Below the pieces are notes generated by a model, which searched no databases, was not told the DNA's origin, and worked only from the letters and a program-made list of their open reading frames with translations. DNA of 64,000 nucleotides from Phytopseudomonas argentinensis (GTDB taxonomy: Bacteria > Pseudomonadota > Gammaproteobacteria > Pseudomonadales > Pseudomonadaceae), in contig NZ_FORC01000001.1 in the NCBI RefSeq assembly GCF_900113905.1, forward strand, positions 1,734,060 through 1,798,059, given 5' to 3'. Made by a program: the position numbers and the translations under genes. Of this stretch, positions 49,315-61,408 are shown piece by piece (the first letter of the stretch is position 1; each line of letters begins with the position of its first letter).

Positions 49315-51189
49315 CTAGATCTCCACCTGCGTCCCCAACTCGATCACCCGGTTCACCGGCAGGCGAAAGAAGCCCAGCGAGCTGCCGGCATTCTTCTGCA
49401 GCACCGCGAACAGCCGTTCGCGCCACATGGCCATGCCGATGCGTTCGGAGGGAATCACCGTTTCCCGGCTGAGGAAGTAGGTGGTGCGCATCGGCGGGCA
49501 ATCCAGGCCGTGCTCGCTCAACTGGGCCAGTGCCTGGGGAATGTCCGGTGCCTCGAGGAAGCCGAAGCGCAGGCGCACGCGGTAGAAGCCCTGGTCATAG
49601 GCATCGAGTTCGAAGCGCTCGGCCAGGGGTACCCGCGGACGGTCCTCGTAAAGCACGGTGAGCAGCATCACCCGTTCGTGCAGCACCTGGTTGTGCAGCA
49701 GGTTGTGCAACAGCGCATGGGGCACCACCTCGACCCGGCTGGTGAGGAATACTGCCGTACCGGTCACCCGATGGGGCGGCTGCAGGGCGATGCTGGCGAT
49801 GAAGTCGCGCAGCACCAGGGAGTGTTCGTCGAGCCGTTCGAGCACCAGTTGGCGCCCGCGCTTCCAGGTGGTCATCAGGCCGAACAGCAGCAGGCCGACG
49901 ACCATCGGCACCGCACCGCCACCGATGATCTTCGGCACGTTGGCGGCGAAGAAGATGCCATCGACCAGCAGGAACACCGCCAGCAGCGGCACGGCCAGCA
50001 CCTTCGGCCAGCGCCACAGCAGCAGGATCACCGACGACACCAGCAGCGTGGTGCACAGCATGGTGCCGGTCACCGCCACGCCGTAGGCGCCAGCCAGGCC
50101 GCTGGACGACTGGAATCCGAGCACCAGCAGCACCACACCGACCAGCAGCATGCTGTTGATCAATGGAATGTAGATCTGCCCCTGCTCGGCGCTGGAGGTG
50201 TGCAGGATCTGCATGCGCGGCACGTAGCCGAGCTGGATCGCCTGGCGGGTCACCGAGAAGGCGCCGGTGATCACCGCCTGGGAGGCGATGATGGTGGCCA
50301 GCGTCGACAGGCCGATCAGCGGGATCAGCGCCCAGCCCGGCGCCAGCAGGTAGAACGGGTTGCGCACTGCCTCGGGATCGGTCAGCAGCAGCGCGCCCTG
50401 GCCGAAGTAGTTGAGAATCAGACCAGGAAAGGCCAGCAACAGCCAGGCCTGCACGATGGGCCTGCGACCGAAGTGGCCAAGGTCGGCGTACAGCGCCTCG
50501 GCGCCAGTGATGGTCAGCACCACGGCGCCCATCACCGTCAGCCCGAGCAGCGGGTTGGCAATGAAGAACTGCAGCGCCCAATAGGGGTTGAGCGCCAGCA
50601 GCACCTCCGGGCGCTGCACGATGCCATGCACGCCCAGGGCGCCGAGCACCACGAACCAGACCACCATCACCGGGCCGAACAGGTAGCCGATGCGGGCGGT
50701 ACCGTGGCGCTGCAGCAGGAACAGCGGAATGAGGATCAGCAGTGCCACCGGCACCACCCAATGGTCGATGCCGTCGACCACCAGGCCGACGCCTTCCACG
50801 GCGGAGAGCACCGAAACGGCCGGAGTGAGCATGCTGTCGCCGTAGAACAGCGCGGCGCCGAACAGGCCGAGCATGATCAGCACGGTACGCAGCCGCGGAT
50901 AATCGGCGGCCGCCCGTTGCGCCAGGGCGGTGAGCGCCATGATGCCGCCCTCGCCGCCGTTGTCGGCGCGCAGGATGAACATCACGTACTTGACCGTTAC
51001 CACCAGGGTCAGCGACCAGAAGATCAGCGACAGGATGCCCAGCACGCTGGCCTGGGACAGGCCGACGCCGTAATGCGGCGAGAAGATTTCCTTGAGGCTG
51101 TACAGCGGGCTGGTACCGATGTCGCCATAGACGATGCCGACGGCACCGACCAACAGGGCGATGGGCGAGGTACGGGAGGGGGTGCTCAC
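49315..51189 (-). CDS. kup: Low-affinity potassium transporter Kup
   Basis: K+/H+ symporter, the constitutive low-affinity system. The product is 624 residues, standard length. About 12 membrane helices fill residues 10-440, with family segments [21 protein letters not shown] at the N-terminus, [38 protein letters not shown] and a soluble C-terminal domain (about 455-624). It is divergent from a KdpDE-type two-component system with a regulatory-looking 170-nt gap between. Confidence 0.97.
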   Translation of the reverse strand: MSTPSRTSPIALLVGAVGIVYGDIGTSPLYSLKEIFSPHYGVGLSQASVLGILSLIFWSLTLVVTVKYVMFILRADNGGEGGIMALTALAQRAAADYPRLRTVLIMLGLFGAALFYGDSMLTPAVSVLSAVEGVGLVVDGIDHWVVPVALLILIPLFLLQRHGTARIGYLFGPVMVVWFVVLGALGVHGIVQRPEVLLALNPYWALQFFIANPLLGLTVMGAVVLTITGAEALYADLGHFGRRPIVQAWLLLAFPGLILNYFGQGALLLTDPEAVRNPFYLLAPGWALIPLIGLSTLATIIASQAVITGAFSVTRQAIQLGYVPRMQILHTSSAEQGQIYIPLINSMLLVGVVLLVLGFQSSSGLAGAYGVAVTGTMLCTTLLVSSVILLLWRWPKVLAVPLLAVFLLVDGIFFAANVPKIIGGGAVPMVVGLLLFGLMTTWKRGRQLVLERLDEHSLVLRDFIASIALQPPHRVTGTAVFLTSRVEVVPHALLHNLLHNQVLHERVMLLTVLYEDRPRVPLAERFELDAYDQGFYRVRLRFGFLEAPDIPQALAQLSEHGLDCPPMRTTYFLSRETVIPSERIGMAMWRERLFAVLQKNAGSSLGFFRLPVNRVIELGTQVEI

Positions 51190-51254
51190 GTTGCGGGTAT
51201 CCGTGATGAACTCAATTACCTCTAGGTATACGCCGGCTTTGCGCGTGCAGCAGC

Positions 51255-51305
51255 TTTACCCCGCGCAGTTTTACGGCTTTTTTACGCGCAGGCGCGCTTC
51301 TTTAC
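51255..51305. promoter_or_regulatory. Candidate KdpE binding region (phased TTTAC repeats)
   Basis: Four TTTAC words occur at 51255, 51270, 51281 and 51301. The middle pair, TTTTACGGCTTTTTTACG, is 11 nt apart (one helical turn). From memory this resembles the E. coli kdp operator, which has TTTATA and TTTACA half-sites also 11 nt apart. It sits between divergent kup and kdpD, so KdpE could control either gene or both. Confidence 0.5.
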
Positions 51306-51357
51306 GCCAACCTTGCACAGCGCCATGATCTGCCCACGACCTGTACCGGAATTGCGC

Positions 51358-52890
51358 ATGCCGACCGCCGCCGCTCGCCTCACCCACCGCACGCCAGCCC
51401 CGGCACGCGATTACCTGCTGGCCGCCCTCGCCGCCGGGCTCGGTTGCCTGCTGGCGCTGGCCGTCTCACGCTGGCTGGATCTGCCGAACATCTCCCTGGT
51501 GTTTCTCGCCGTGGTGCTGGTGGTGGCGGTACGCAGCAGCGTCGGCCCGGCGTTGCTGTGCGCCCTGCTGTCATTTGCCGCCTACGGGTTCTGCTTCCTG
51601 CCGCCGACCTGGTCGGTGGTGGTGCACCGCGAGCAGGACGTGCTGACCCTGATGTTCTTCTTGCTCATCGCCCTGCTCACCGGCAACCTCGCCGCGCGTC
51701 AGCGCCAGCAGTTCCGCGACCTGCAGGTGGCCCAGGGGCAGACCGAAAGCCTGCTGGGTTTTGCCGGGCGGCTGTCCAGCGCCCAGGATCAACGCGACCT
51801 GCTGGCCGCCATGCTCAGCCAGTTGGACCTGCCGGCCGAGCGCCTGTGCCTGCTCGGCCGCGACGCCCAAGGCAACTGGCACCAGGCCGACGGCAGCCCA
51901 CTGGCACTCAGCGAGCTGGAACGCATCAGTGCCGAACATGCCTGGCAGAGCCGCCACCCGCGCGGCTACGACAGCCACAGCCTGACCCACCCGCACTGGT
52001 GGTGGTGGCCCTTGATGGACAACGACCAGCCGCTGGCCCTACTCGGCATGCGCACCGCCCAGGGCGACCCGCCGGCGGGCGAGCAGCGCCAGCTGATCGA
52101 CGTGTTGCTGCCGCTGCTGGCCCACGCCCTGGCCCGCGTACAGCTGGTCGAAACCCTCGGCCAGACGCGCCTGCAACATGAAACCGAGCGCCTGCGCAGC
52201 GCCCTGCTCGCCTCGGTGTCCCATGACCTGCGCACGCCGCTGACCGCCATGCGCGGCAATATCGAAACCCTGCAGCTGTTCATCGACAGCCTGGACACGG
52301 CAACCCGCGACGACCTGCTGCACAGTACCGCCAGCGAAGCCTCGCGCCTGGATCGCTACATCCAGAACCTGCTGGACATGACCCGCCTGGGCCACGGCGG
52401 CCTGCACCTGGAGCGCGACTGGGTGGCCGCTGGCGACCTGCTCGCCGCCGCCGTGCAGCGCTTGCAGCCGGTATTGCAGGGCCTGCACGTGAACACCCAA
52501 GTGCCCGCCGAGCTGCCGCTGCTGTGGGTGCAGGGCGCGCTGATCGAACAGGCGCTGATCAACGTGCTGGACAACGCAGCGCGCTTCTCGCCACCCGGCG
52601 GGCTGATCGATATCCGCCTGAGTCACGACGAGGAGACCTTCAGCTTCGCCATCAGCGACCAGGGTCCCGGCATTCCCGCCGACGAGCAGAGCCAGGTATT
52701 CGACCTGTTCTACACCGCGGCCCGAGGCGACCGCGGCGGTCAGGGCACCGGCCTGGGCCTGGCGATCTGCCTGGGCATGCTCAACGCCCACGGCGGCACG
52801 GCGCGGGTCGAGTCCGCGCCCGGCCAGGGCACCAGGGTGATCCTGCAACTGCCGTTGCAACATCCCGAGGCGAGCGCTGGCCATGACTGA
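51358..52890 (+). CDS. KdpD-type histidine kinase lacking the N-terminal KdpD/Usp domains
   Basis: Sensor kinase of 510 residues from ATG 51358 (MPTAAARLTHRTP), the first ATG with any ribosome-site-like sequence (CGGAA); ATG 51325 and TTG 51313 are in-frame alternatives. It keeps the KdpD four-helix DUF4118 membrane unit (about 20-115), a GAF-like region (about 125-270), HisKA with SVSHDLRTPLTAMRG (His289) and HATPase_c with NVLDNAARFSPP, DQGPGIP and GTGLGLAI. The roughly 390-residue N-terminal KdpD and Usp-like domains of E. coli KdpD are missing, and kup on the other strand occupies the upstream DNA. It overlaps kdpE by 8 nt. Confidence 0.9.
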   Translation: MPTAAARLTHRTPAPARDYLLAALAAGLGCLLALAVSRWLDLPNISLVFLAVVLVVAVRSSVGPALLCALLSFAAYGFCFLPPTWSVVVHREQDVLTLMFFLLIALLTGNLAARQRQQFRDLQVAQGQTESLLGFAGRLSSAQDQRDLLAAMLSQLDLPAERLCLLGRDAQGNWHQADGSPLALSELERISAEHAWQSRHPRGYDSHSLTHPHWWWWPLMDNDQPLALLGMRTAQGDPPAGEQRQLIDVLLPLLAHALARVQLVETLGQTRLQHETERLRSALLASVSHDLRTPLTAMRGNIETLQLFIDSLDTATRDDLLHSTASEASRLDRYIQNLLDMTRLGHGGLHLERDWVAAGDLLAAAVQRLQPVLQGLHVNTQVPAELPLLWVQGALIEQALINVLDNAARFSPPGGLIDIRLSHDEETFSFAISDQGPGIPADEQSQVFDLFYTAARGDRGGQGTGLGLAICLGMLNAHGGTARVESAPGQGTRVILQLPLQHPEASAGHD

Positions 52891-53566
52891 AGCACGCATT
52901 CTGCTGGTCGACGACGAAGCGGCGATCCGCAAGTTCCTGCGCATCGGCCTGCAGGCCCAGGGCTATCAGGTGCTGGAGGCCGAAGGCGGCGAAGCGGCGC
53001 TGCGCCTGGCCGCCCTGGAGCAACCCGACCTGGTGGTGCTCGACCTCGGCCTGCCCGACCTGGACGGCCAGCAGGTGCTTGTACGCCTGCGCGAGTGGTC
53101 GAGCGTACCGGTGCTGGTGCTGTCGGTGCGCGCCGGCGAAAAGGACAAGGTGCTGGCCCTGGACAACGGCGCCAACGACTACGTCAGTAAGCCCTTCGGC
53201 GTGCAGGAGTTCCTTGCCCGGGTACGTGCGCTGCTGCGCAACCGTCCGGCGAGCGAAAAGCCTGCGGCTGCCCTGGCCAGCGGCCCGCTACGGGTCGACT
53301 TCGCCTTTCGCCGGGTCACTCTGGACGATCAAGAGATCAGCCTGACCCGCAAGGAGTATGCGGTGCTCGAGGCCCTGGCCCGCCATCCCGGCATGGTCGT
53401 CACCCAGCAGCAACTGCTGCGCGACATCTGGGGCCCGACCCATATCGAGCACAGCCATTACCTGCGCATAGTCATCGCCCACCTGCGCCAGAAGCTCGGT
53501 GACGACCCGGCGGCGCCACGGTTGATCGTCACCGAAGCGGGTGTCGGCTACCGGCTGATCGCCTGA
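52883..53566 (+). CDS. kdpE: KdpE-type response regulator
   Basis: OmpR-family response regulator of 227 residues. REC domain with acidic pocket DDE (10-12), phospho-acceptor Asp54 in VVLDLGLPDLDG, and the conserved Lys in YVSKPF. C-terminal winged helix (about 130-227) ends VTEAGVGYRLIA. It is translationally coupled to the kinase. E. coli KdpE activates kdpFABC; no kdpFABC genes lie in this window, so Kup is the nearest potassium target. The TGA stop abuts MITE-like element 2. Confidence 0.93.
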   Translation: MTEARILLVDDEAAIRKFLRIGLQAQGYQVLEAEGGEAALRLAALEQPDLVVLDLGLPDLDGQQVLVRLREWSSVPVLVLSVRAGEKDKVLALDNGANDYVSKPFGVQEFLARVRALLRNRPASEKPAAALASGPLRVDFAFRRVTLDDQEISLTRKEYAVLEALARHPGMVVTQQQLLRDIWGPTHIEHSHYLRIVIAHLRQKLGDDPAAPRLIVTEAGVGYRLIA

Positions 53567-53645
53567 AGGCCTGTTCATGATCTTTCAGCCCAGATTCGTC
53601 GATTTTCGCAGCTGAGTGGCGGGAAAAGGCCGTAAGACCTCTATC

Positions 53646-53684
53646 TGTGGGAGAGGGCCATGTCCGCGAAAAGCCGATTCCCAC
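53646..53684. repeat. REP-type palindrome inside element 2
   Basis: TGTGGGAGAGGGCCATGTCC followed by GCGAAAAGCCGATTCCCAC: a slightly decayed member of the same REP family as 39083 and 49239. Confidence 0.7.
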
Positions 53685-53741
53685 GATGGGTTCGCCAGCA
53701 TTATCGATTCGTTTATGCGCTCGGTTCCGCTCTGACGAGCG

Positions 53742-53772
53742 GGTTACTTTTGGCATTGCCCCAAAAGTAACC
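53742..53772. repeat. 12-bp perfect inverted repeat
   Basis: GGTTACTTTTGG (53742-53753) and CCAAAAGTAACC (53761-53772) with a 7-nt loop. I recall this word pair as a frequent intergenic repeat in Pseudomonas genomes, function unknown. Confidence 0.75.
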
Positions 53773-54127
53773 AAAAGGTCTAGCCCCGACATCCGGCCCC
53801 AGCTGCGCTGGGGTTCCCTCGTTGCATCGTCGTTCCGGGGGCCGGCCTGGAAGAGCCATCCCTGGCCCATCAGGCCTCTCGCCGCATCCATGCGGCTCGT
53901 CCCCCTACACAACGATTCCACTCGGCCTCCTGAGGGGGCGATTGGTGTCGTCTGTTATTGCTATGCAGGAGAAGCATCAAAGAGCCAAAGCGGCGAACGG
54001 CTGCTCTTGCCTTGTCGCTGCCGCTTCATGCGCATAAAGATCGTGAACAGGCGCTGAGAAACCTGAACGCGCCGACAACCCCGCGCGCTCTGTTAGACTC
54101 GGACGACACCCCTCGCCGGAGAACACG

Positions 54128-54718
54128 ATGCCCAAGGTCGGAATGCAGCCGATCCGCCGCTCGCAACTGATTGCGGCCACCCTCGAAGCCGTCGACCAGG
54201 TTGGCATGAGCGATGCCAGCATCGCCTACATCGCGCGGATTGCCGGGGTGTCGAACGGCATCATCAGCCACTACTTCCAGGACAAGAACGGCCTGCTCGA
54301 AGCCACCATGCGCCATCTCATGCAGGCGCTGCGCGAGGCCGTGCACGCGCGTTACCGGCTCTTGCGCGAAGACACCCCGCGGGCGCGACTGCGCGCCATC
54401 ATCGACGGCAACTTCGACGAAACCCAGGTCAGCGGCCCGGCGATGAAGACCTGGCTGGCGTTCTGGGCCAGCAGCATGCACCAGCCGGCGCTGCGCCGCC
54501 TGCAACGGGTCAATGATCAGCGCCTGTATTCCAACCTGTGCGGCCAGTTCAGCCGTGCTCTGCCGCTAGCAGAGGCTCGTGCCGCGGCCCGCGGCCTGGC
54601 GGCGCTGATCGACGGCCTGTGGTTGCGCGGCGCCCTGACCGGGGAAAACTTCGACACCCGGCAGGCCGCGCAGATCGCCTACGACTACCTCGATCTGCAG
54701 TTGGCGAAGGCGGGCTGA
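54128..54718 (+). CDS. betI: Transcriptional repressor BetI
   Basis: TetR-family repressor of the choline-to-betaine genes, relieved by choline. The product is 196 residues. N-terminal helix-turn-helix (about 8-55; [43 protein letters not shown]) and a ligand domain with [21 protein letters not shown]. It ends [12 protein letters not shown]. It heads betI-betB-betA. A diverged second copy of its last codons follows at 54793-54834. Confidence 0.97.
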   Translation: MPKVGMQPIRRSQLIAATLEAVDQVGMSDASIAYIARIAGVSNGIISHYFQDKNGLLEATMRHLMQALREAVHARYRLLREDTPRARLRAIIDGNFDETQVSGPAMKTWLAFWASSMHQPALRRLQRVNDQRLYSNLCGQFSRALPLAEARAAARGLAALIDGLWLRGALTGENFDTRQAAQIAYDYLDLQLAKAG

Positions 54719-54732
54719 GCCCGGCCGCAGCC

Positions 54733-54797
54733 CGTAGGATGGGTGCAACCCATCAGCCCCCGATGGGTTTCACCTACGCGGCCCGACCCATCCTACG
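54733..54797. repeat. Palindromic repeat after betI
   Basis: CGTAGGATGGGT (54733-54744) and ACCCATCCTACG (54786-54797) are perfect 12-bp inverted arms; GATGGGTTTCACCTACG inside repeats the same words. This is another Pseudomonas-type repeat family, distinct from the TGTGGGAG REPs. Confidence 0.8.
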
Positions 54798-54834
54798 ACT
54801 CCACCTCGATTTGCAGTTGGCCAAAGCCGAGTAA
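54798..54834 (+). pseudogene. Diverged duplicate of the betI 3' end
   Basis: The 35 nt here match the betI end (54683-54717 region) at 28 positions and encode LDLQLAKAE plus TAA, against LDLQLAKAG plus TGA in betI itself. Most differences are synonymous third-base changes, so this tail evolved as coding sequence before being cut off. It lies directly after the palindromic repeat at 54733-54797. Confidence 0.7.
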
Positions 54835-54951
54835 GCCTGCTGTCTTCGCTGGCTCCCACAGTCATCATTCGTCCGAGAGCCCCCGCACAACACCTTGAGC
54901 CCAGCGCCCATGGCGCATCTGGCACGCTTCTGGTCGTCCCTGGGATTTTTA

Positions 54952-54979
54952 TTGATTGATCGATCAATAAAAATAAACT
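54952..54979 (+). promoter_or_regulatory. betBA promoter with BetI operator
   Basis: The perfect palindrome ATTGATCGATCAAT (54955-54968) lies in an AT-rich stretch and overlaps a promoter TTGATT (54952-54957), 16 nt, TAAACT (54974-54979). BetI operators are AT-rich TTGATTGATCAA-like palindromes overlapping the promoter, so repression by BetI is the likely reading. It sits about 105 nt before betB. Confidence 0.75.
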
Positions 54980-55085
54980 AGGCTGTTTTTTAACCAAATC
55001 GGCTGACATCCCTTTTCATCTCGTTCAGTCGACCCATTCGCCAAGGCGCCCAAAGCGCGTCTTGCCCCGCTCAGGAGGACGCCCT

Positions 55086-56558
<1,473 letters not shown>

Positions 56559-56677
56559 CCCGCAGGCCGGGCGCTTTCACCCGCGCCCGGCAACGCTGCA
56601 CAACCCGTTCTGCGTGAGCCGGACACGGGCCTGCGATCCGCTTGGCCCAAGGCTCAGCCACCTACCAGGAGGCCTCC

Positions 56678-58387
56678 ATGACCCAGGAATTCGATTACAT
56701 CATCATTGGCGCCGGCTCGGCCGGTAACGTGCTGGCGACCCGCCTGAGCGAAGATGCGGATGTCAGCGTACTGCTGCTGGAGGCCGGTGGCCCCGACTAC
56801 CGCCTCGACTTCCGCACCCAGATGCCGGCTGCCCTGGCCTTTCCCCTGCAAGGCCGCCGCTACAACTGGGCATATGAAACCGACCCGGAGCCGCACATGG
56901 GCAATCGCCGTATGGAGTGCGGGCGCGGCAAGGGCCTGGGCGGCTCGTCGCTGATCAACGGCATGTGCTACATCCGCGGCAACGCCATGGACTTCGACAA
57001 CTGGGCCAAGCAGCCCGGCCTGGAAGACTGGAGCTACCTCGATTGCCTGCCGTATTTCCGCAAGGCGGAAAGCCGTGACATCGGCGCCAACGACTACCAC
57101 GGCGACAGCGGCCCGGTCAGCGTGACCACGCCCAAGACCGGCAACAACCCGCTGTTCCACGCCATGGTCGAGGCTGGCGTGCAGGCCGGCTACCCGCGCA
57201 CCGATGACCTCAACGGTTACCAGCAGGAAGGCTTCGGCCCGATGGACCGCACCGTGACGCCCGAGGGCCGTCGCGCCAGCACCGCCCGCGGCTATCTGGA
57301 CCAGGCCCGCGAACGGCCGAACCTGACCATCGTCACCCACGCCACTACCGACCGCATCCTGTTCACCGGCAAGCGCGCAAATGGCGTCGCCTACCTGATC
57401 GGCAACGCGAACGAGGCGACCATCGCCCATGCGCGCCGCGAAGTGCTGCTGTGCGCCGGCGCCATCGCCTCGCCGCAGATCCTGCAGCGTTCTGGCGTTG
57501 GCCCGGGTGACCTGCTGCGCGGCCTGGATATCGATATGGTGCACGAACTGCCAGGCGTCGGCGCCAACCTGCAGGATCACCTCGAGGTTTACGTGCAGTA
57601 CGCCTGCACGCAGCCGGTGTCGCTGTACCCGGCGCTGAAAATGCTCAACCAGCCCGGTATCGGTGCCAAGTGGCTGCTGGCCGGCGAAGGCATTGGCGCC
57701 AGCAACCAGTTCGAGGCCGGCGGTTTCATTCGTTCGCGGCCGGAGTTCGAGTGGCCGAACCTGCAGTATCACTTCCTGCCGGTAGCGATCAATTACAACG
57801 GTAGCAACGCGGTCAAGGAGCATGGCTTCCAGGCCCATGTCGGCTCCATGCGCTCGCCGAGCCGCGGCCGTGTGCACTTGAAGTCTAGGGATCCGCGCCA
57901 GCACCCGAGCATCCTGTTCAACTACATGAGCAGCGAGCAGGACTGGCAGGAGTTCCGCGACGCCATCCGCCTGACCCGCGAGATCATGAACCAGCCCGCC
58001 CTCGACTCGTACCGCGGCCGCGAGATCAGCCCGGGCGCCCATGTGCAGACCGACGAGGAGCTGGACGCCTTTGTCCGCGAGCACGCGGAAACCGCGTTCC
58101 ACCCCTCCTGCTCCTGCAAGATGGGCACCGACGACATGGCAGTGGTCGACGGCCAGGGCCGCGTGCATGGCCTTGACGGGCTGCGCGTGGTGGATGCGTC
58201 GATCATGCCGCAGATCATCACCGGCAACCTCAACGCCACCACCATCATGATTGCCGAGAAGATCGCCGACCGTATCCGCGGTCGCGAGGCGTTGCCGCGC
58301 AGCACCGCGCCCTACCACGTGGCCAACGGCGCGCCGGTGCGCGCCACGCCGCAGCGGGTAATCGAAGACATGCGCTCGGCATCCTGA
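56678..58387 (+). CDS. betA: Choline dehydrogenase
   Basis: Membrane-associated GMC flavoenzyme that oxidises choline to betaine aldehyde. The start chosen is [16 protein letters not shown] at 56678, with AGGAGG upstream; it gives 569 residues. FAD-binding [19 protein letters not shown] at the N-terminus, GMC signatures around [20 protein letters not shown] and [18 protein letters not shown], catalytic His about residue 475 in [10 protein letters not shown] and the C-terminal [16 protein letters not shown]. It follows betB by 119 nt. Confidence 0.98.
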   Translation: MTQEFDYIIIGAGSAGNVLATRLSEDADVSVLLLEAGGPDYRLDFRTQMPAALAFPLQGRRYNWAYETDPEPHMGNRRMECGRGKGLGGSSLINGMCYIRGNAMDFDNWAKQPGLEDWSYLDCLPYFRKAESRDIGANDYHGDSGPVSVTTPKTGNNPLFHAMVEAGVQAGYPRTDDLNGYQQEGFGPMDRTVTPEGRRASTARGYLDQARERPNLTIVTHATTDRILFTGKRANGVAYLIGNANEATIAHARREVLLCAGAIASPQILQRSGVGPGDLLRGLDIDMVHELPGVGANLQDHLEVYVQYACTQPVSLYPALKMLNQPGIGAKWLLAGEGIGASNQFEAGGFIRSRPEFEWPNLQYHFLPVAINYNGSNAVKEHGFQAHVGSMRSPSRGRVHLKSRDPRQHPSILFNYMSSEQDWQEFRDAIRLTREIMNQPALDSYRGREISPGAHVQTDEELDAFVREHAETAFHPSCSCKMGTDDMAVVDGQGRVHGLDGLRVVDASIMPQIITGNLNATTIMIAEKIADRIRGREALPRSTAPYHVANGAPVRATPQRVIEDMRSAS

Positions 58388-58497
58388 CCAGGCGGGCGCA
58401 CCGGCGTCCGCACAAGGCCCGGGCGCGTCGCTTTGTTGGGACATTCGCCGCCCAGCTGGGTCACACTGTTCCAACCACCTGCTGAACGCCGCTCGCC

Positions 58498-59913
58498 ATG
58501 ACCCTGCTCGACGCCCGCACTGCCCGCCTGCTGCCCTGGATCGTCGCCATCGCGTTCTTCATGCAGACGCTCGATGGCACCATCCTCAACACCGCCCTGC
58601 CCAGCATGGCGGCGGATCTGTCCGAAGACCCGCTGCGCATGCAGTCGGTGGTGATCGCCTACATGCTCACCGTGGCGTTGCTGATACCCGCATCCGGCTG
58701 GCTGGCGGACCGCTTCGGCACGCGGCACATCTTCTTTGGCGCCATCGCCCTGTTCAGTTTCGGCTCACTGCTGTGCGCCGTCTCGCAGTCGCTGAACATG
58801 CTGGTGATCGCGCGCATCATCCAGGGCCTGGGTGGCGCGCTGATGATGCCGGTGGGGCGCCTGGTGGTGCTGCGCGCCTACCCGCGCAGCGAGCTGGTGA
58901 GGATCATGAGCTTCATCACCCTGCCCGGCCTGCTCGGCCCGCTGATCGGCCCGACCCTGGGCGGTTGGCTGGTGGAGTACGCCAGCTGGCACTGGATCTT
59001 CCTGCTCAATCTGCCGGTCGGCGCCCTCGGCTGCTGGGCCGCCTACCGTTTCATGCCGGAGCTGCGCGGCAGCGAGCGCACCCGCTTCGATCTGCTCGGT
59101 TTCCTGCTGTTCGGCGCCAGCATGCTGCTGATCACCATGGCGCTGGAAGGCCTGGGCGAGTTGCACCTGCCGCACATGCGCGTGGTGCTCCTGCTACTCG
59201 GCGGCCTGGCCTGCCTGGCGGCGTACTGGCTGCGCGCGGGGCGCACGGCAAACGCGCTGTTTCCACCACGGCTGTTCAACACCCGCAGCTTCGCGGTTGG
59301 TATTTTCGGCAATATCTTCGCCCGCCTGGGCACTGGCGCCCTGCCCTTTCTCACGCCGCTGCTGCTGCAACTGGGCATGGGTTACTCGCCGGCCCAGGCC
59401 GGCATGAGCATGATTCCCCTGGCACTCGCCGCCATGGCCATGAAACCCCTGGCCAAGCCGTTGATCGATCGCCTCGGCTACCGCCGCATCCTGACCTTCA
59501 ACACCGTCCTGCTGGGCCTGCTGATCACCAGCATGGCGCTGGTCGACGGCCAGACCTCGCACCTGCAGCTGGCCATTCAACTGAGCCTGATCGGCGCCTT
59601 CAACTCGCTGCAGTTCACCGCCATGAACACCGTGACCCTGATCGACCTGCCCGACAGCGAAGCGAGCAGTGGCAATGGCCTGCTGTCGGTGGTGGTGCAA
59701 CTGTCGATCAGCATGGGCATCGCCACCGGCGCCGCACTGCTCAGCGGCTTCAGCCTGGACAATCGGCAAGCCGCCGATGGCGTGCTGAGCGCCTTCCAGT
59801 CAACCTACCTGTGCATCGGCCTGCTGACCATCCTGGCGGCCGGCATCTTCCTGCAGCTGTCGACCGAGGACGGGCGCAGCGCCAGGCGGGTGAAGGTCGA
59901 CGTCGACGAATGA
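58498..59913 (+). CDS. MFS transporter, DHA2 (EmrB/MdtD-like) family
   Basis: Inner-membrane drug:H+ antiporter-type exporter of 471 residues with 13-14 helices. Family marks: FMQTLDGTILNTALPSMAADL in the first helix, the GWLADRFGTRHIFFGAIALF loop (motif A), and RIIQGLGGALMMPVGRLVVLR (motif B) and LPGLLGPLIGPTLGGWLVEY (motif C). It most resembles MdtD-type proteins; substrates unknown. Confidence 0.9.
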   Translation: MTLLDARTARLLPWIVAIAFFMQTLDGTILNTALPSMAADLSEDPLRMQSVVIAYMLTVALLIPASGWLADRFGTRHIFFGAIALFSFGSLLCAVSQSLNMLVIARIIQGLGGALMMPVGRLVVLRAYPRSELVRIMSFITLPGLLGPLIGPTLGGWLVEYASWHWIFLLNLPVGALGCWAAYRFMPELRGSERTRFDLLGFLLFGASMLLITMALEGLGELHLPHMRVVLLLLGGLACLAAYWLRAGRTANALFPPRLFNTRSFAVGIFGNIFARLGTGALPFLTPLLLQLGMGYSPAQAGMSMIPLALAAMAMKPLAKPLIDRLGYRRILTFNTVLLGLLITSMALVDGQTSHLQLAIQLSLIGAFNSLQFTAMNTVTLIDLPDSEASSGNGLLSVVVQLSISMGIATGAALLSGFSLDNRQAADGVLSAFQSTYLCIGLLTILAAGIFLQLSTEDGRSARRVKVDVDE

Positions 59914-59986
59914 CGAGCAGTCGGCAGGCGATGGCCTGGCGCCTGTTACACTAGCGCTCTTTTCGAACGCTCTTCAGGCCCGTACC

Positions 59987-61366
<1,380 letters not shown>

Positions 61367-61408
61367 ACTCAAGCCAACGGCCGTGCGGGCATAGGGGAAG
61401 GGGGTTCC

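Larger units (their letters stand above)
53567..54054. mobile_element. MITE-like element 2, abutting the kdpE stop codon
   Basis: 488-bp element with inverted ends: left AGGCCTGTTCATGATCTTT, right end inverted GCGCCTGTTCACGATCTTT. It is flanked by TGA (53564-53566, the kdpE stop) and TGA (54055-54057), a possible 3-bp target duplication. The first 60 bp closely match the left end of element 1. A REP-type palindrome (53646-53684) lies about 80 bp from the left end, as in element 1. The remaining interior (about 53690-54020) has no credible gene; it contains a hairpin at 53742-53772. This entry covers the whole gap between kdpE and betI apart from 73 bp. Confidence 0.6.

Noticed and set aside
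53567..54127. Short frames in the kdpE-betI gap (for example 53647-54057, 136 codons)
   Set aside because: They cross REP and inverted-repeat sequence, lack ribosome sites, and show no protein family; the gap is better explained by the inverted-repeat element.
54538..54834. 98-codon frame overlapping the betI end, ending DLQLAKAE
   Set aside because: Only its last ten codons are meaningful, as a duplicate betI tail; upstream it is out of frame with betI and crosses the palindromic repeat, so it is not a gene.
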